Below, in pieces: positions 1-9,400 of a DNA stretch of 36,364 bases (its first letter is position 1; each line of letters opens with the position of its first letter). The stretch covers positions 1 to 36,364 of the forward strand of contig JAFEGV010000017.1 in NCBI GenBank assembly GCA_018239665.1, written 5' to 3'. Source of the stretch: Verrucomicrobiota bacterium (GTDB taxonomy: Bacteria; Chlamydiota; Chlamydiia; Chlamydiales; Rhabdochlamydiaceae). Position numbers and translations under genes: made by a program. The notes below the pieces were generated by a model. That model ran no database searches, was not told where the DNA came from, and saw only the letters and a list, made by a program, of their open reading frames with translations.

Positions 1-3
1 TTT

Positions 4-471
4 TCATGATTTTCCGTTGTCCTTTTTTTGTTCCATTTGCTTCCAGACCTTGCCTTGGATCAGGGTGCGGAATTGGTCGGCTGTCGCATATTCGGCGCGC
101 ATCAGGTAGTTCTGTTCGTCTTGCTTTTCGTAAAGCTCGAAACCTTCAAAGCCCATTTCTTCGACGCGGAACTCCCAAGCGATGATCTTTTCGTTGATCA
201 GCCCTTTTCCGGTGATCTTGCCTAAAGCGTCATTTTCAAGCTCAATTTGAAATTCGCCGCTGTTCAAGTCAAAAATATTGAACTGGTTGTGCATGATATC
301 GGACAACCCTTTGACCTGGATCTCTTGAACGCATTCGATCCGCCCTTCCGGGTCGGACTCGCTCACATTCCATTTTGTGACGAAGGAGAGTTCTTCAGCC
401 ACCATGTTCAACTGGATGCGCCCCTGGCCTAGCCAAGAGCTGGGAGTTAAGAGAAAAGGATGGTTAAACAT
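4..471 (-). CDS. Conserved hypothetical protein, 155 aa, downstream of rodA
   Basis: I do not recognise a family. The protein has no signal peptide or membrane segment. Its alternating short polar/hydrophobic stretches (IECVQEIQVKG, GEFQIELENDALGKITGKG) suggest a small beta-rich fold, and the C-terminal 30 residues are charged and helical. The start ATG (471-469) overlaps the rodA stop by one base (TAATG), so the two genes are almost certainly translationally coupled in one minus-strand operon. At the other end the stop TGA (6-4) overlaps an ATG at 7-5 (ATGA). That may be the start of another operon gene leaving the window, but only two codons are visible. The coupling suggests an envelope or cell-shape context; this is inference only. 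Confidence 0.75.
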   Translation of the reverse strand: MFNHPFLLTPSSWLGQGRIQLNMVAEELSFVTKWNVSESDPEGRIECVQEIQVKGLSDIMHNQFNIFDLNSGEFQIELENDALGKITGKGLINEKIIAWEFRVEEMGFEGFELYEKQDEQNYLMRAEYATADQFRTLIQGKVWKQMEQKKDNGKS

Positions 472-1604
472 TAGAACATAAACCTTCTGCTATAGATGCT
501 TTGTAAAATCCCTAAAGCGGTCATTGTCGACAATACCGAAGAGCCGCCGTAAGTGATCAACATCAACGGCACTCCGGTAATCGGCAAAAAACCGCACATC
601 ATGGCCATACTGACAATCATGTGCATTGCCAAATAAGTGGTGATCCCGGCCGATAGGAGCCGTCCGAAACGGTCTTTGGCCACAGCCGTTATCTGAAAAC
701 TAAAATAGATCAAACCGAAAAAAAAGAGCATCAGGAAAAACACGCCGATGAGTCCAAACTCCTCGCTGTAGGAAGCAAAGACCGAATCGGTATGGGCGGC
801 AGGAAGCCACTGCCTTCCGGTAAATTCGCTTTTATGCCATCCGCTGCCCGTCAGCCCGCCCAGGGCAATTGCCGTTTGAGATGCTTTTTGATGGTAGGTA
901 TTCGGATTCAACCGCTCATATTGGTACTCTTTGATCACCTTTGTCGCATAGGGCTTAAACTCGTCGTGGGAGATAAAGCCAAGGAACATCATGCTGACAA
1001 AGATAAGCCCGCAGACGGCCATCCCGCTCATGGCATAGATCACTTTTTTGCTGATCCCGCCGAAGTAGAACATGACTAAAGCAATGGGATATAAGACGAG
1101 GGAAGTTCCTAGATCCGGCTGCTTCAAGATCAATAAAAAAGGGACCATGACGATCAAGATCGCCTTGAGCGTCGCCCTTTTTTGATAGATCTCCGTCGCT
1201 TTGTTCTCCAAAAAGAGGCTCAAGGTCATCACAATGATCAGTTTGGCGTATTCGGAAGGTTGAAAGGCAAAGTTGATCCCAGGAATTCGATACCATCTGT
1301 GAACATTTTGGATCGCGGGAACAAAAAAAAGTCCGAAGAGCATCACAAGCATCCCTGCGTACAAGATCCAGGTCCATTTTTTTAGGTAGCGGTAGTCCAG
1401 CCCGGCAAAGAACAAATAAAATATCCAACCGATCGCAAACCAGCGGATCTGGCTTTTGGCCATCGGCGTAAAGAGGGTTTCATCAGTAGGGTCGCTAACA
1501 TCGAATGTGGTCGCAGAGATGACCAGGATGCTGATCACCATGAGAAGGATCAAAATGGGCAGAGTGCGAAAATCGATGCGAGTTAAATATCTATGGTCCC
1601 ACAT
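471..1604 (-). CDS. rodA: Rod-shape-determining protein RodA (SEDS peptidoglycan polymerase)
   Basis: Polytopic inner-membrane protein of 377 aa, the usual RodA length, with about ten hydrophobic segments. The SEDS signature near the C-terminus is clear: FLPITGVPLMLITYGGSSV, followed by ALGILQSI. SEDS proteins polymerise glycan strands from lipid II together with a class B PBP. In chlamydiae, which keep a minimal or transient peptidoglycan, this acts in division and cell shape. The start ATG at 1604-1602 gives the expected short cytoplasmic N-terminus; no strong Shine-Dalgarno is visible. It is divergent from birA across 179 bases and coupled to the 155-aa gene by a one-base overlap. RodA next to birA matches the C. 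trachomatis CT726-CT725 order. FtsW is the alternative, but length and context favour RodA. Confidence 0.93.
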   Translation of the reverse strand: MWDHRYLTRIDFRTLPILILLMVISILVISATTFDVSDPTDETLFTPMAKSQIRWFAIGWIFYLFFAGLDYRYLKKWTWILYAGMLVMLFGLFFVPAIQNVHRWYRIPGINFAFQPSEYAKLIIVMTLSLFLENKATEIYQKRATLKAILIVMVPFLLILKQPDLGTSLVLYPIALVMFYFGGISKKVIYAMSGMAVCGLIFVSMMFLGFISHDEFKPYATKVIKEYQYERLNPNTYHQKASQTAIALGGLTGSGWHKSEFTGRQWLPAAHTDSVFASYSEEFGLIGVFFLMLFFFGLIYFSFQITAVAKDRFGRLLSAGITTYLAMHMIVSMAMMCGFLPITGVPLMLITYGGSSVLSTMTALGILQSIYSRRFMF

Positions 1605-1783
1605 GGAATGAAAGCCTGTCCATCAATAATTTATTTAAAAATCGTATAAAATTTTTATAATTTCCGATCGCGGTCCGCACCACGATTAAAAAAAGTGGAT
1701 TCTTATCACTTCTGCATTATACTGGATCCACCTGCTATTATGCTAATAAGACCTTTTGGAAATAGGAGGTCTATAGGGAAGTC

Positions 1784-2527
1784 ATGGGTAATTTAAAAAA
1801 TATTTGCTACATCCACTTCGATACAATCGATTCGACGAACAACTGGGCGAAAGCGAACGCCCATACCCTTGACCCTGATCAAATTACCTGCATCACAGCT
1901 TTAGAACAGACTGCCGGGCGCGGGAGGTGGTTTAGAAAGTGGGTTTCTCCTAAGGGAGAAAACATCTACGCTTCGATCTATTTTTGCTTACCCCGGAACT
2001 GCCCCTACCTATCGAACTTGGGACAAGTTCTTTCCCTTTCCTGCTCCACGATTCTAAAAAAGAAAGGTTTTTCGCCTCAGATCAAATGGCCCAACGACAT
2101 CCTCCTTTGCGGGAAAAAAGTCGCCGGGATCCTAACGGAAGCCGTCACGTTTGAAGACCGCATGGGGATCGTCCTTGGGATCGGGCTTAACGTCAATATG
2201 TCCAAAGAGCTTCTCGAAAGCATCGACCAGCCTGCGACCTCCCTTGCTCAACTCAGCGGGCAGACCTGGGCTGTTGAGCAGATCCTCGAATCGCTTCTTA
2301 AACAGTTCCTCAAAGATCTGGAGATGTTGCAAAACAAGGGTTTTTCCGCATTTCTTTCCGCATACGAGCAATTGCTCGCCTACAAAGGGCAGCCGATCAC
2401 ATGCCATGACGGACTGCAGCCGATCAAAGGAATTTGCCATTCAATCTCCTCCGACGGACGTTTGAACCTCGAGCTCCCCGATGGAAAAGTCGCTTTAATT
2501 TCCTCAGGTGAAATTAAATTCAGCTAA
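1784..2527 (+). CDS. birA: Biotin--[acetyl-CoA-carboxylase] ligase, monofunctional
   Basis: Attaches biotin to the biotin carrier protein of acetyl-CoA carboxylase via biotinyl-5'-AMP; cytoplasmic. The 247-aa protein starts directly with the catalytic domain (DTIDSTNNWAKA) and has no N-terminal winged-helix repressor domain, so it is the class I, enzyme-only form. The biotin/ATP loop GRGRWFRKWVSPKGENIYAS (about residues 45-64) is the family hallmark; KWPNDI and GKKVAGILTE follow, then a short SH3-like C-terminal domain. AGGAGG lies about 14 bases before the ATG, which is a little far. The PfkB-family ORF follows with no gap (stop 2525-2527). Confidence 0.93.
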   Translation: MGNLKNICYIHFDTIDSTNNWAKANAHTLDPDQITCITALEQTAGRGRWFRKWVSPKGENIYASIYFCLPRNCPYLSNLGQVLSLSCSTILKKKGFSPQIKWPNDILLCGKKVAGILTEAVTFEDRMGIVLGIGLNVNMSKELLESIDQPATSLAQLSGQTWAVEQILESLLKQFLKDLEMLQNKGFSAFLSAYEQLLAYKGQPITCHDGLQPIKGICHSISSDGRLNLELPDGKVALISSGEIKFS

Positions 2528-2572
2528 GTGCTATCAACGTGGCTTTCCACAAACGAACCACTGGAGCCTGTT

Positions 2573-3604
2573 ATGTCACTGTTCCGTTGCATTGCATCTC
2601 TTATTTGTTCCCTATTAGTTTTTGACACCCTTGCCGCGCAAGAAGTTCTGACCATTAGCGATTCGATCGTCGACCACATCTTGTTCGTCGATGACAGCTT
2701 TATGTCTTCCGTCCCTGGAAAACGGGGCGGCTGCTCCCTGATCGACTTGCAAACATTCGATATGATCCTTGAGCGCAGCGGGGCAGCCCCTAAGCTCATG
2801 CCTGGAGGCAGCAGCGTCAACCTCCTTAAAGGACTTGCCCACCTCGGACACCGTTGCACCCTTGTCGTTCAAGTTGGCAATGATCCGACAGGTCAGTTTT
2901 TTGTGAGCCGCCTCTCCGACCAGGGGATTCGCTTGCGCATGCAAACGGTCTCTTCCCCGACTGGAAAATCAGCATGCCTTGTCACCCCCAACGGCGAGCG
3001 CACGATGAGGACTTTCCTCGGCGCCTCGGGTAGCAATAGCAATCTTAATCTGCACCGCGAGGATTTTCAGTCTGTTAATTTGTTCCACCTTGAAGGATAT
3101 CAGCTCAAACACCACAACCTTGTCAGAAAAGCTCTTGAGCTTTCAAAACAAAGCAATGCCTTGGTCTCCCTTGATCTTTCCTCCTTTGAAATCGCCCGGA
3201 CGGAACGAGGTTTTATCGAGGAACTTTTAAATGAAGGCTCCATCGATCTCTTCTTTGCCAATCAAGATGAGGCCCTAGCATTCACAGGACTCAATCCTAA
3301 AGAAGCCTGCTCATACCTTGCTTCCTTTTGCGATGTGGCCATTGTTACCATGGGTGAAAAGGGGTGCATCGTGCAGGAAGGAAGCAACCAGTTCCATTAT
3401 CCTGCGTTTAAAGTTCCCGTCATCGATACCATCGGAGCCGGAGATCTGTTCATGAGCGGATTCCTCCATGGATACCTTCATCAATGGAGCGTCAAAGACT
3501 GTGCATGGCTAGGCTCGCACCTCGCCTCCGAAGTCGTTCAAGTGATCGGCGCTGAAATCCCAGAAGAGCGCTGGGATTCAATTTTGCAGAAAGCAAAGCT
3601 GTGA
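2573..3604 (+). CDS. PfkB-family carbohydrate/nucleoside kinase with signal-peptide-like N-terminus
   Basis: Ribokinase-fold ATP-dependent kinase closest in pattern to the adenosine kinase/sugar kinase group. It has the N-terminal GG-type substrate region (MPGGSSVNLLKGLAHLG), NGERTMRTFLGASG, and the C-terminal PfkB signature DTIGAGDLFMSGFLHGY with catalytic Asp291. The substrate cannot be fixed from sequence. I place the start at ATG 2573 because GGAG sits six bases upstream; the frame is open back to GTG 2528, which touches the birA stop. From 2573 the first ~22 residues (MSLFRCIASLICSLLVFDTL then AAQ) look like an export signal, and the kinase fold begins right after it. No ATG, GTG or TTG codon lies between this segment and the fold, so the extension is probably translated. 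A strong hairpin follows the stop. Confidence 0.85.
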   Translation: MSLFRCIASLICSLLVFDTLAAQEVLTISDSIVDHILFVDDSFMSSVPGKRGGCSLIDLQTFDMILERSGAAPKLMPGGSSVNLLKGLAHLGHRCTLVVQVGNDPTGQFFVSRLSDQGIRLRMQTVSSPTGKSACLVTPNGERTMRTFLGASGSNSNLNLHREDFQSVNLFHLEGYQLKHHNLVRKALELSKQSNALVSLDLSSFEIARTERGFIEELLNEGSIDLFFANQDEALAFTGLNPKEACSYLASFCDVAIVTMGEKGCIVQEGSNQFHYPAFKVPVIDTIGAGDLFMSGFLHGYLHQWSVKDCAWLGSHLASEVVQVIGAEIPEERWDSILQKAKL

Positions 3605-3611
3605 ATAACGA

Positions 3612-3649
3612 TATAGGGACATTCTTAACTTATAGAGAATGTCTCTATA
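3612..3649. terminator. 14-bp stem hairpin between convergent genes
   Basis: Arms TATAGGGACATTCT (3612-3625) and AGAATGTCTCTATA (3636-3649) pair over 14 bp with one G-T wobble and a 10-base loop. It sits between the converging PfkB kinase gene (ends 3604) and the MFS gene (ends 3676). The T-run is poor on either strand, so it is probably a bidirectional transcription stop or an mRNA 3'-end stabiliser. Confidence 0.6.
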
Positions 3650-3656
3650 ATCAAAT

Positions 3657-3712
3657 GAGCCGGTTTCAAAAGAAATTAGAGAGAATTGCTTTTGCGGACC
3701 GGCTCTTTTTTT
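3657..3712 (+). terminator. Possible intrinsic terminator, GAGCCGGT/ACCGGCTC plus T7
   Basis: Arms 3657-3664 and 3698-3705 form an 8-bp perfect stem followed by seven T (3706-3712) on the plus strand. The loop is long (33 bases), and the right arm lies inside the 3' end of the opposing MFS gene. It could terminate transcription of the kinase gene if the first hairpin is read through. Confidence 0.35.
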
Positions 3713-4923
3713 GCAATCAAGAGAACCCATGCGAAAATCAAAAAAATCGCCGCAATGGGATAAAACAAGCCTACGTTCACGTTCCCAAGAACGCTCCCAG
3801 CAATCGGGACTAAGAACCATGCAAAAGACATCATCGATTGGCTTAAGCCCATCGTTTTTCCTTGAATGTTCTTAGGCGATGCAATCGATAGCAAGTTCAA
3901 GGCATTGCTCAGCGCAAATGAAGCGCCGACTGCTGCCAGTGCATACATCGAGGTAAAGAAGATAAATGAGTCGGCAAAGCTTGCAAGCAAGATAAATAAG
4001 ACCGCGCCTGCCAGACCGATCAAGCAGGTTATTTTTGTCGAATAGCGCTTTAATAGGATTGGATTGAGAAACGAACCGCCTAATGTCCATAATAGGCCCT
4101 GAAGGATCAGCCCCCACGTAATGCCCTGCTGCGAGATGTGGAACTTTTCTATGGAAAAAACTCCATACCATTGGACTGACAGCCCCCATCCGAGCGTCCA
4201 GAGCAGGACAATGATGAAATACCTGCGCAAGCCGGCAAGGCCGAGCGCTTGCATAATGTTATGGATCCCTTTGATCAGGTCCAGTTTATGTTTGGCTTTT
4301 CCCGCATGCGTTTCGTGAAACATGTTCCTGATCAAGATCAGGCTGATGAAGGAAAAGATCGCAGTCAGATAGAAGGGAAGAGAAGGATTAAAGTAAGGGG
4401 AAATGGTCGGATCGGACAGGTATCCTCCAACAAGCATTGCGATCGGCCAGCTAAATCCCCAAACAACGGAGACGAAGCCGAAGTTGCGAGCCCGTATTTT
4501 CTCATTGGGACTCAAGTCTGCAATGGAGGCGAGGCAAATCGATAGGTTGCCTGCGCAAAACCCTGAGATCAACCGGCTGATGAACAACCAGGCCAAGCTG
4601 TGGCCGGCAATTGCAATTCCAGATAATAGATACCCGAATGTGACGCCGATGATCGTCAAATAAAATGCCATTTTTCTTCCAAAACGGTCAGCGATATCCC
4701 CTAGCAAGGGAGCTCCAAAAAACTGGGTAAGGGGAAATGCGACAAACAACAGCCCCAGGATCAAATTTTTCACTCCTAAGGATGCATCGGGACCGACCAA
4801 CCCATAAATTGGATTGAGGATCAGCGGCGCGAACAGCACAAAGACGATTCCGAATCCAAAATTGTCCAGACACGCAACAAAAAAAACTGCAAATAGATTT
4901 TTCTTTCGATCTTTAGCGTTCAA
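3676..4923 (-). CDS. Major facilitator superfamily transporter
   Basis: Integral membrane protein of about 415 aa with 12 predicted hydrophobic helices. The MFS motif A between helices 2 and 3 is present as GDIADRFGRKMAF. The central loop between helices 6 and 7 is charged (HETHAGKAKHKLDL). The pattern is of the drug:H+ antiporter/tetracycline-efflux-like group, but the substrate is unknown. The frame opens at TTG 4965, but the likelier start is TTG 4923-4921: AAAGGAG (complement of 4930-4936) sits exactly six bases before it, and there is no ATG nearby. The gene stands alone on the minus strand between a convergent kinase and the terminator of the MOMP-like gene. Confidence 0.85.
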   Translation of the reverse strand: MNAKDRKKNLFAVFFVACLDNFGFGIVFVLFAPLILNPIYGLVGPDASLGVKNLILGLLFVAFPLTQFFGAPLLGDIADRFGRKMAFYLTIIGVTFGYLLSGIAIAGHSLAWLFISRLISGFCAGNLSICLASIADLSPNEKIRARNFGFVSVVWGFSWPIAMLVGGYLSDPTISPYFNPSLPFYLTAIFSFISLILIRNMFHETHAGKAKHKLDLIKGIHNIMQALGLAGLRRYFIIVLLWTLGWGLSVQWYGVFSIEKFHISQQGITWGLILQGLLWTLGGSFLNPILLKRYSTKITCLIGLAGAVLFILLASFADSFIFFTSMYALAAVGASFALSNALNLLSIASPKNIQGKTMGLSQSMMSFAWFLVPIAGSVLGNVNVGLFYPIAAIFLIFAWVLLIAKKEPVRKSNSL

Positions 4924-5024
4924 TTGAATCTCCTTTAATCCATTAAAAAGGATATTGCTTTTCAATTTAACAACTAAACAGAAAAATCATTTAACTCAAT
5001 ATTAAATTCACAAACAACTTGCAG

Positions 5025-5066
5025 GCACAAAAAAGAAAACCCCTCCGAAATGAGCTGGAGGGGTTT
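5025..5066 (-). terminator. Rho-independent terminator of the MOMP-like gene
   Basis: A perfect 10-bp stem, AAACCCCTCC (5037-5046) with GGAGGGGTTT (5057-5066) and a 10-base loop, is followed on the minus strand by a T-rich run (TTTTCTTTTTT, complement of 5026-5036). It begins 17 bases past the minus-strand stop at 5083. This is the clearest intrinsic terminator in the window. Confidence 0.85.
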
Positions 5067-5082
5067 GCAGACTTTGACAGAT

Positions 5083-6237
5083 TTAGAAGTAGAATCCTGC
5101 TTTGAGGGTCAATCCTTCAAAGTTCAGATTCGCCGATGAGGCGGTCGGCATGAGAATAAACTGGTTTTGGTTAAACCACACTTGCTGCTCCCAACCTGCC
5201 TGAGCCATGAACATGAAATCATCATGATGAAACGCTGTTTCAAAACGAAGTCCGAGCGCCCACTCGAGCACTACCGAAATGAGATGATTGCTGTCCTTGA
5301 GATTCAAAATAGTCTGAAACTCATCAGCTCCATTTGAGAAGCGATCTTTACGCTTTGAATCAAAATCATTCCAAAGGCCGGTAAAAGCAAGCTCACCGAA
5401 GATTGACCAATTCTTCCACATATACCACGCAGTATCGAGTCCCGTGCGAAGGCCAACTCCAAATTGGTCTAGGTCAAAAAGCGCCTTTGATCGCCAATTC
5501 GGCGTTGCAAAAATCTTGTTATATTCCACATCGAAATCTTGATCTAGCCAAGAGAACTTCATTCCAATAAATGGTCTTAACGTCAGCCATTTGCTGATCC
5601 AAAAATTCCGGCCCAGTTCAAGATCCAATACATTAAAGTGCAACGACCATTTTGCCTCTGCGCTCTGAGTATCAAATGCGATCAACCCATTTTGCCCGGC
5701 TCCATTTGAAAAAAAACCTTGGGCAAAAATCGACGATGGGCAAAAGATATCTCCCATCACATAAGAATCATTATCGGAATCACGATGGACGCTGGACTTC
5801 GTATCGCTTTTTTCATTGCGCCACCAAGTATACTGTGCAAAAAGATCCCAGCCATCATGCCTGAACTTCAAACCAAATCCGACCTTAAAACCTGGTTCGT
5901 AGTCAAAATCTGGATGTTTCGTGCTTCCTTTGTCGGCTTGTTTGTAGGGAGCGCCTGGATTGCCGGTCATTCCTGGATTAGCATTGGAAAGTCCGTTGAA
6001 TGCGTACTGAAGCCCCTCTTCCTGAGCTCTCCACCAAATGAAATCGGCTGTAATGAACGGATCGGCGCAACGGGTTACTGCTGGTTCTGCAGAAGGGGTG
6101 ATTTGATTCATCTCCTGCATATATTTTTTCTGTTTTTCTGCAGAAGAATCAGCTGCTTGCCCGGAGCTTGGAGCATCAGCAAACACATGTGTCATCAGCG
6201 AGCAGATTGCGGGCAAAGTCAAAATATACTTGTTCAT
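5083..6237 (-). CDS. MOMP-like outer-membrane beta-barrel porin
   Basis: 384 aa with a cleavable signal peptide (MNKYILTLPAICSLMTHVFA, then DAPSS). The mature protein has many amphipathic beta-strand stretches rich in Trp, Phe and Asp (ADFIWWRAQEEGLQYAF, FGLKFRHDGWDLFAQYTWW, LGLRFETAFHHDDFMFMAQ) and ends in Phe (LKAGFYF), the usual BAM recognition end. The early FITADFIWWRAQEEGLQ block resembles the Legionella Lpg1974-type pore-forming proteins and the multi-copy MOMP-like families of environmental chlamydiae. It probably forms a pore and is surface-exposed. Few cysteines (RCADPF, DIFCPSS) leave limited scope for disulfide cross-linking. AAGGAG lies about seven bases before the ATG. A candidate promoter lies upstream and a strong terminator downstream, so the gene is monocistronic. 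Confidence 0.85.
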   Translation of the reverse strand: MNKYILTLPAICSLMTHVFADAPSSGQAADSSAEKQKKYMQEMNQITPSAEPAVTRCADPFITADFIWWRAQEEGLQYAFNGLSNANPGMTGNPGAPYKQADKGSTKHPDFDYEPGFKVGFGLKFRHDGWDLFAQYTWWRNEKSDTKSSVHRDSDNDSYVMGDIFCPSSIFAQGFFSNGAGQNGLIAFDTQSAEAKWSLHFNVLDLELGRNFWISKWLTLRPFIGMKFSWLDQDFDVEYNKIFATPNWRSKALFDLDQFGVGLRTGLDTAWYMWKNWSIFGELAFTGLWNDFDSKRKDRFSNGADEFQTILNLKDSNHLISVVLEWALGLRFETAFHHDDFMFMAQAGWEQQVWFNQNQFILMPTASSANLNFEGLTLKAGFYF

Positions 6238-6303
6238 GAAATCTCCTTTTGTTGCGCAGAGAATGCCTCTTAGATTCGAGAAAATACCTCACCTTAACAT
6301 GTA

Positions 6304-6332
6304 GTTATAAAGATAAATTTTATTTTTTCCAA
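6304..6332 (-). promoter_or_regulatory. Candidate sigma-66/70 promoter for the MOMP-like gene
   Basis: On the minus strand, TTGGAA (6332-6327) and TATAAC (6309-6304) are separated by 17 bases in an A/T-rich stretch. This leaves a leader of about 60 bases before the ATG at 6237. It fits the chlamydial housekeeping consensus but is untested. Confidence 0.45.
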
Positions 6333-6462
6333 ACATAAAATTTCCAAAGAAGCCTATAGATTTTTTATTAAAAACAATAACATTTTTATATGAAATTTAA
6401 TTATAACAAGACTTGTTTCCTTGTTTTTGTTACAATTCTTGCAAAAAAAGAATAAAATTTTT

Positions 6463-9400
6463 ATGACTTCTTTTCCGCTATTTAATTTATATGTTCCTCA
6501 GCACCTCCGAATGCAATATGAAAAAATTTCCCAAGAAATCATAGAACTGGACCAACAAGATAGGGTTTTGGCCAGTCAAGATATTGATCAATTATGCCAA
6601 AAGGTTCATGCATTTGCCCGTTCTGCCATCGATTCTCCTATTTTTTCATCGGGCGGGTTCAATGAAGATGAAATTGAAGGAGGCCTTAATCCCCCATATT
6701 CGAAAGAACTGGGGTTTAGGTCGACGATGGAATGCTGGAAACGACTGGCCTCGATCATCCCGCTAACAACAGGCGCCGACCATTACCTTCGCTCGAGATA
6801 TCTGATGGCATCATTGGAATTTCAGCAAAGGTTAAATCAGAATGACCCTGTGACCCAAGCGCTTGTCCAACTGCAACAGCGGCGTCTGTCTTTACATTCT
6901 CTTCTTCCAGCTTCCCTCCCCGGCATGATGGCTATTTCTCCAACATCTTCTGAATCCTTAAGCTCTGCCACCTCTTCTCTTCTTTTCAGCTCCTCTTCGG
7001 ATTCCTCCTTCGACGAGGCATATATTCGCGTCTGCTCTCTGTTCAGCTCCTGCACCCTAGCTTTGTCTCCCTATGTGTTTTCCGATTATTGGGATCGGTA
7101 TTGCAGAGGGCTGTCCGAAGAAGAAAAAACTCGATTTCTCTCAGCCCTTCTCTACCGATTTTATCTCAACGATCTTGACATCCCTTCGACTAAAGTGAGC
7201 ACGGCTGTCCATCCAATGGAGGTCTTCTGCTGGCAGATCCTCGCTGAGAACATTACAGAAACCTCCTTAACAGACATCCTTAGTCGGCTCTCATTCGAGC
7301 AAAAAGCTCGGCTCGCCTGTCTTGCGTTAGCCCATTATCGAGAAGGCTCTTTTTTTATTGTTAAATCCTTAAAGCAGATCGGCGAGCCAGAAATCATCGA
7401 ACTGATCCGTCTCTGCCAAAGAGAACAGCTCAATTGTGCTTCTATCGCAAAAGAACTTCAGTCGTTGACTCATCTAAACGCAAATAGCCTCCATGAGTTC
7501 ATCGGAAACTATGAGTCCGCCCTTGTTAAAAAGGCGGAAGACATGTTCAGTCGAATGCAGAAACTCCTTCCTCTGATCTTTACGCTCCATGAATCGAGGA
7601 AAGAGGGTCATTTTGCCATGCAGAAACAGTACGGTTTGCCCGAACCTTCGGCTGAAGAACTGGCTGCGACGAATGCAGAATATTCAAGAGAAGCTGAAAC
7701 GATCGCTTCATTATTCCCTTTTTCTCAAACTTTTTCGACCCAAACATTGAATCCGCCTCCATTTGATCAAGGAGATTTTCTACGTCTCTTAAGGACTTTT
7801 GGATATGGCCATCTGGCCCTGCCCCCGGGGTTCGGCGTTTCTCCACACCTTCCCTTTCTAGACGCTCTCGATGCATTGATCTTAGTCTACTCCACTCCTC
7901 TGTCCTCTTATAAAATCCACCCTACCGCGTTTCACGCCCAGCTCAACTATCTATCCAACCTCCTTTCCCATGTTCAGGCTCTAAAAAGCCCCTTCGGCTA
8001 TGCGCAGGGGGCCAGCACAACAATCTTTAGCTTGCCCACATACGGAAAAGACCTTTCGAGGTTAAGCTGGCTTCCCTCCATGGCAGAAAATCTGCGCGAC
8101 TACTGCCAAAGCACAGGCTCGAACATTCAAGACTTCCCGATTTTTGTCTTCGATCAGTCCGCTAGAGAGCTTTTTTTGCGTAATGCCTCCTATATTGATA
8201 GTCTGAATTCACTCTATGGGACGCGGATCTTCGTCTACTCAAATGAACAAATTTTGACCCTGTCGAAAAAACTGAACCTCGGGCAATTGATTGATACGAG
8301 CAAAGAGGGAAGATTGGGATATGGAGGTGCCCGCAATGCCGTCTACATGCTTTCGCCCCTGCTGAAAGAACTAGACAGGCAAGGATTGAGAACGCCTGAA
8401 GCTATTCTTAACGTTTCATCAGATCTTCTGCGCCAGATCTTTTTTAAGACCGTTTCTCATAACCTCTGGACAATCCATATGGGCGATGATGACGCGCAGA
8501 TTCCCTATGGCTATTTCCTTTCCGATCTTCTTTTAGCCCAAAACTATCATGGAAGATCTTTTGTAAAATGCGGGGAATTTTCCGGCAGGGACACGACCTC
8601 CGTAAACGGGATACACTTCGAGGAACTCTTCGATCTAGAAAAAATCTTAAGCTCGCCCGAGATCCTTTTTGAGCAAACCCTGTGGACGAAAGATAAGCGC
8701 CGCTGGGGAATGTGCGGCGCGCTCCGCTCCTTTGGATGGAGCATGCTGCCGTTTGGAAATGAAGAGGCGTACAATCAAGAAGAGCTGATCATCGGACCTG
8801 ATATTCGCCCTGCAGGATTCCATCTGGCCGGACGCCGCTTTCCACAAGAACAATTTCCATCCAGCCCTATCATTGGCATAGCTAAACGATTAAGAAATTT
8901 TCTTCCCTACATGTTGGAAACTGTGATGGTGGTCGACTTGTTCGATACCGGCAACAAACATCAACGGACCATCCTTCCGTGGAAAAAAACTGGAATGAGC
9001 CCGCAACCATTTGCCAACTTGGGTTCTGTCTTTGAAACCCTTTCTTCTCACGAAACCGAAAAAGCGATGCGGACGCAACTTCTGAAAAACTATTGGGAAC
9101 AACATAAAAATCCGACTTTTCTTTCCCTATTCCGGAGCTTGTCCCTCATCGCTTCCCATGACATCAATGGCTCGATCAATAGCTATTTGCAAACGCATCC
9201 CCAAGCGTCTCATGCAGAAATGCAAGAGCTTGAGGAGTGCCGTTTAGTTTTTGAAGGATTTCAAAGAGATTCCGAAGCCTTTTTCCTGTTCAACCGGACC
9301 TTTTTTAGCCAATTTCCCGCCTCATCGAGCTCCGATGCAGGGATCGACGAGCTGGCTGAACAAAGCATCGATTGGAATGATCTCTTAAAAGGCTGCAAGA

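Noticed and set aside
955..1428. 157-codon frame within rodA, same strand, other phase
   Set aside because: Cys/Arg-rich, low-sense product overlapping a full SEDS protein; it is a frame shadow.
3601..3813. Possible 70-aa gene after the PfkB kinase
   Set aside because: It crosses the intergenic hairpin and most of it is antisense to the conserved C-terminus of the MFS transporter.
5719..6273. 184-codon open frame on the plus strand
   Set aside because: It is antisense to the MOMP-like gene, whose signal peptide, C-terminal Phe, promoter and terminator are all convincing. The frame's product has no coherent domain pattern.
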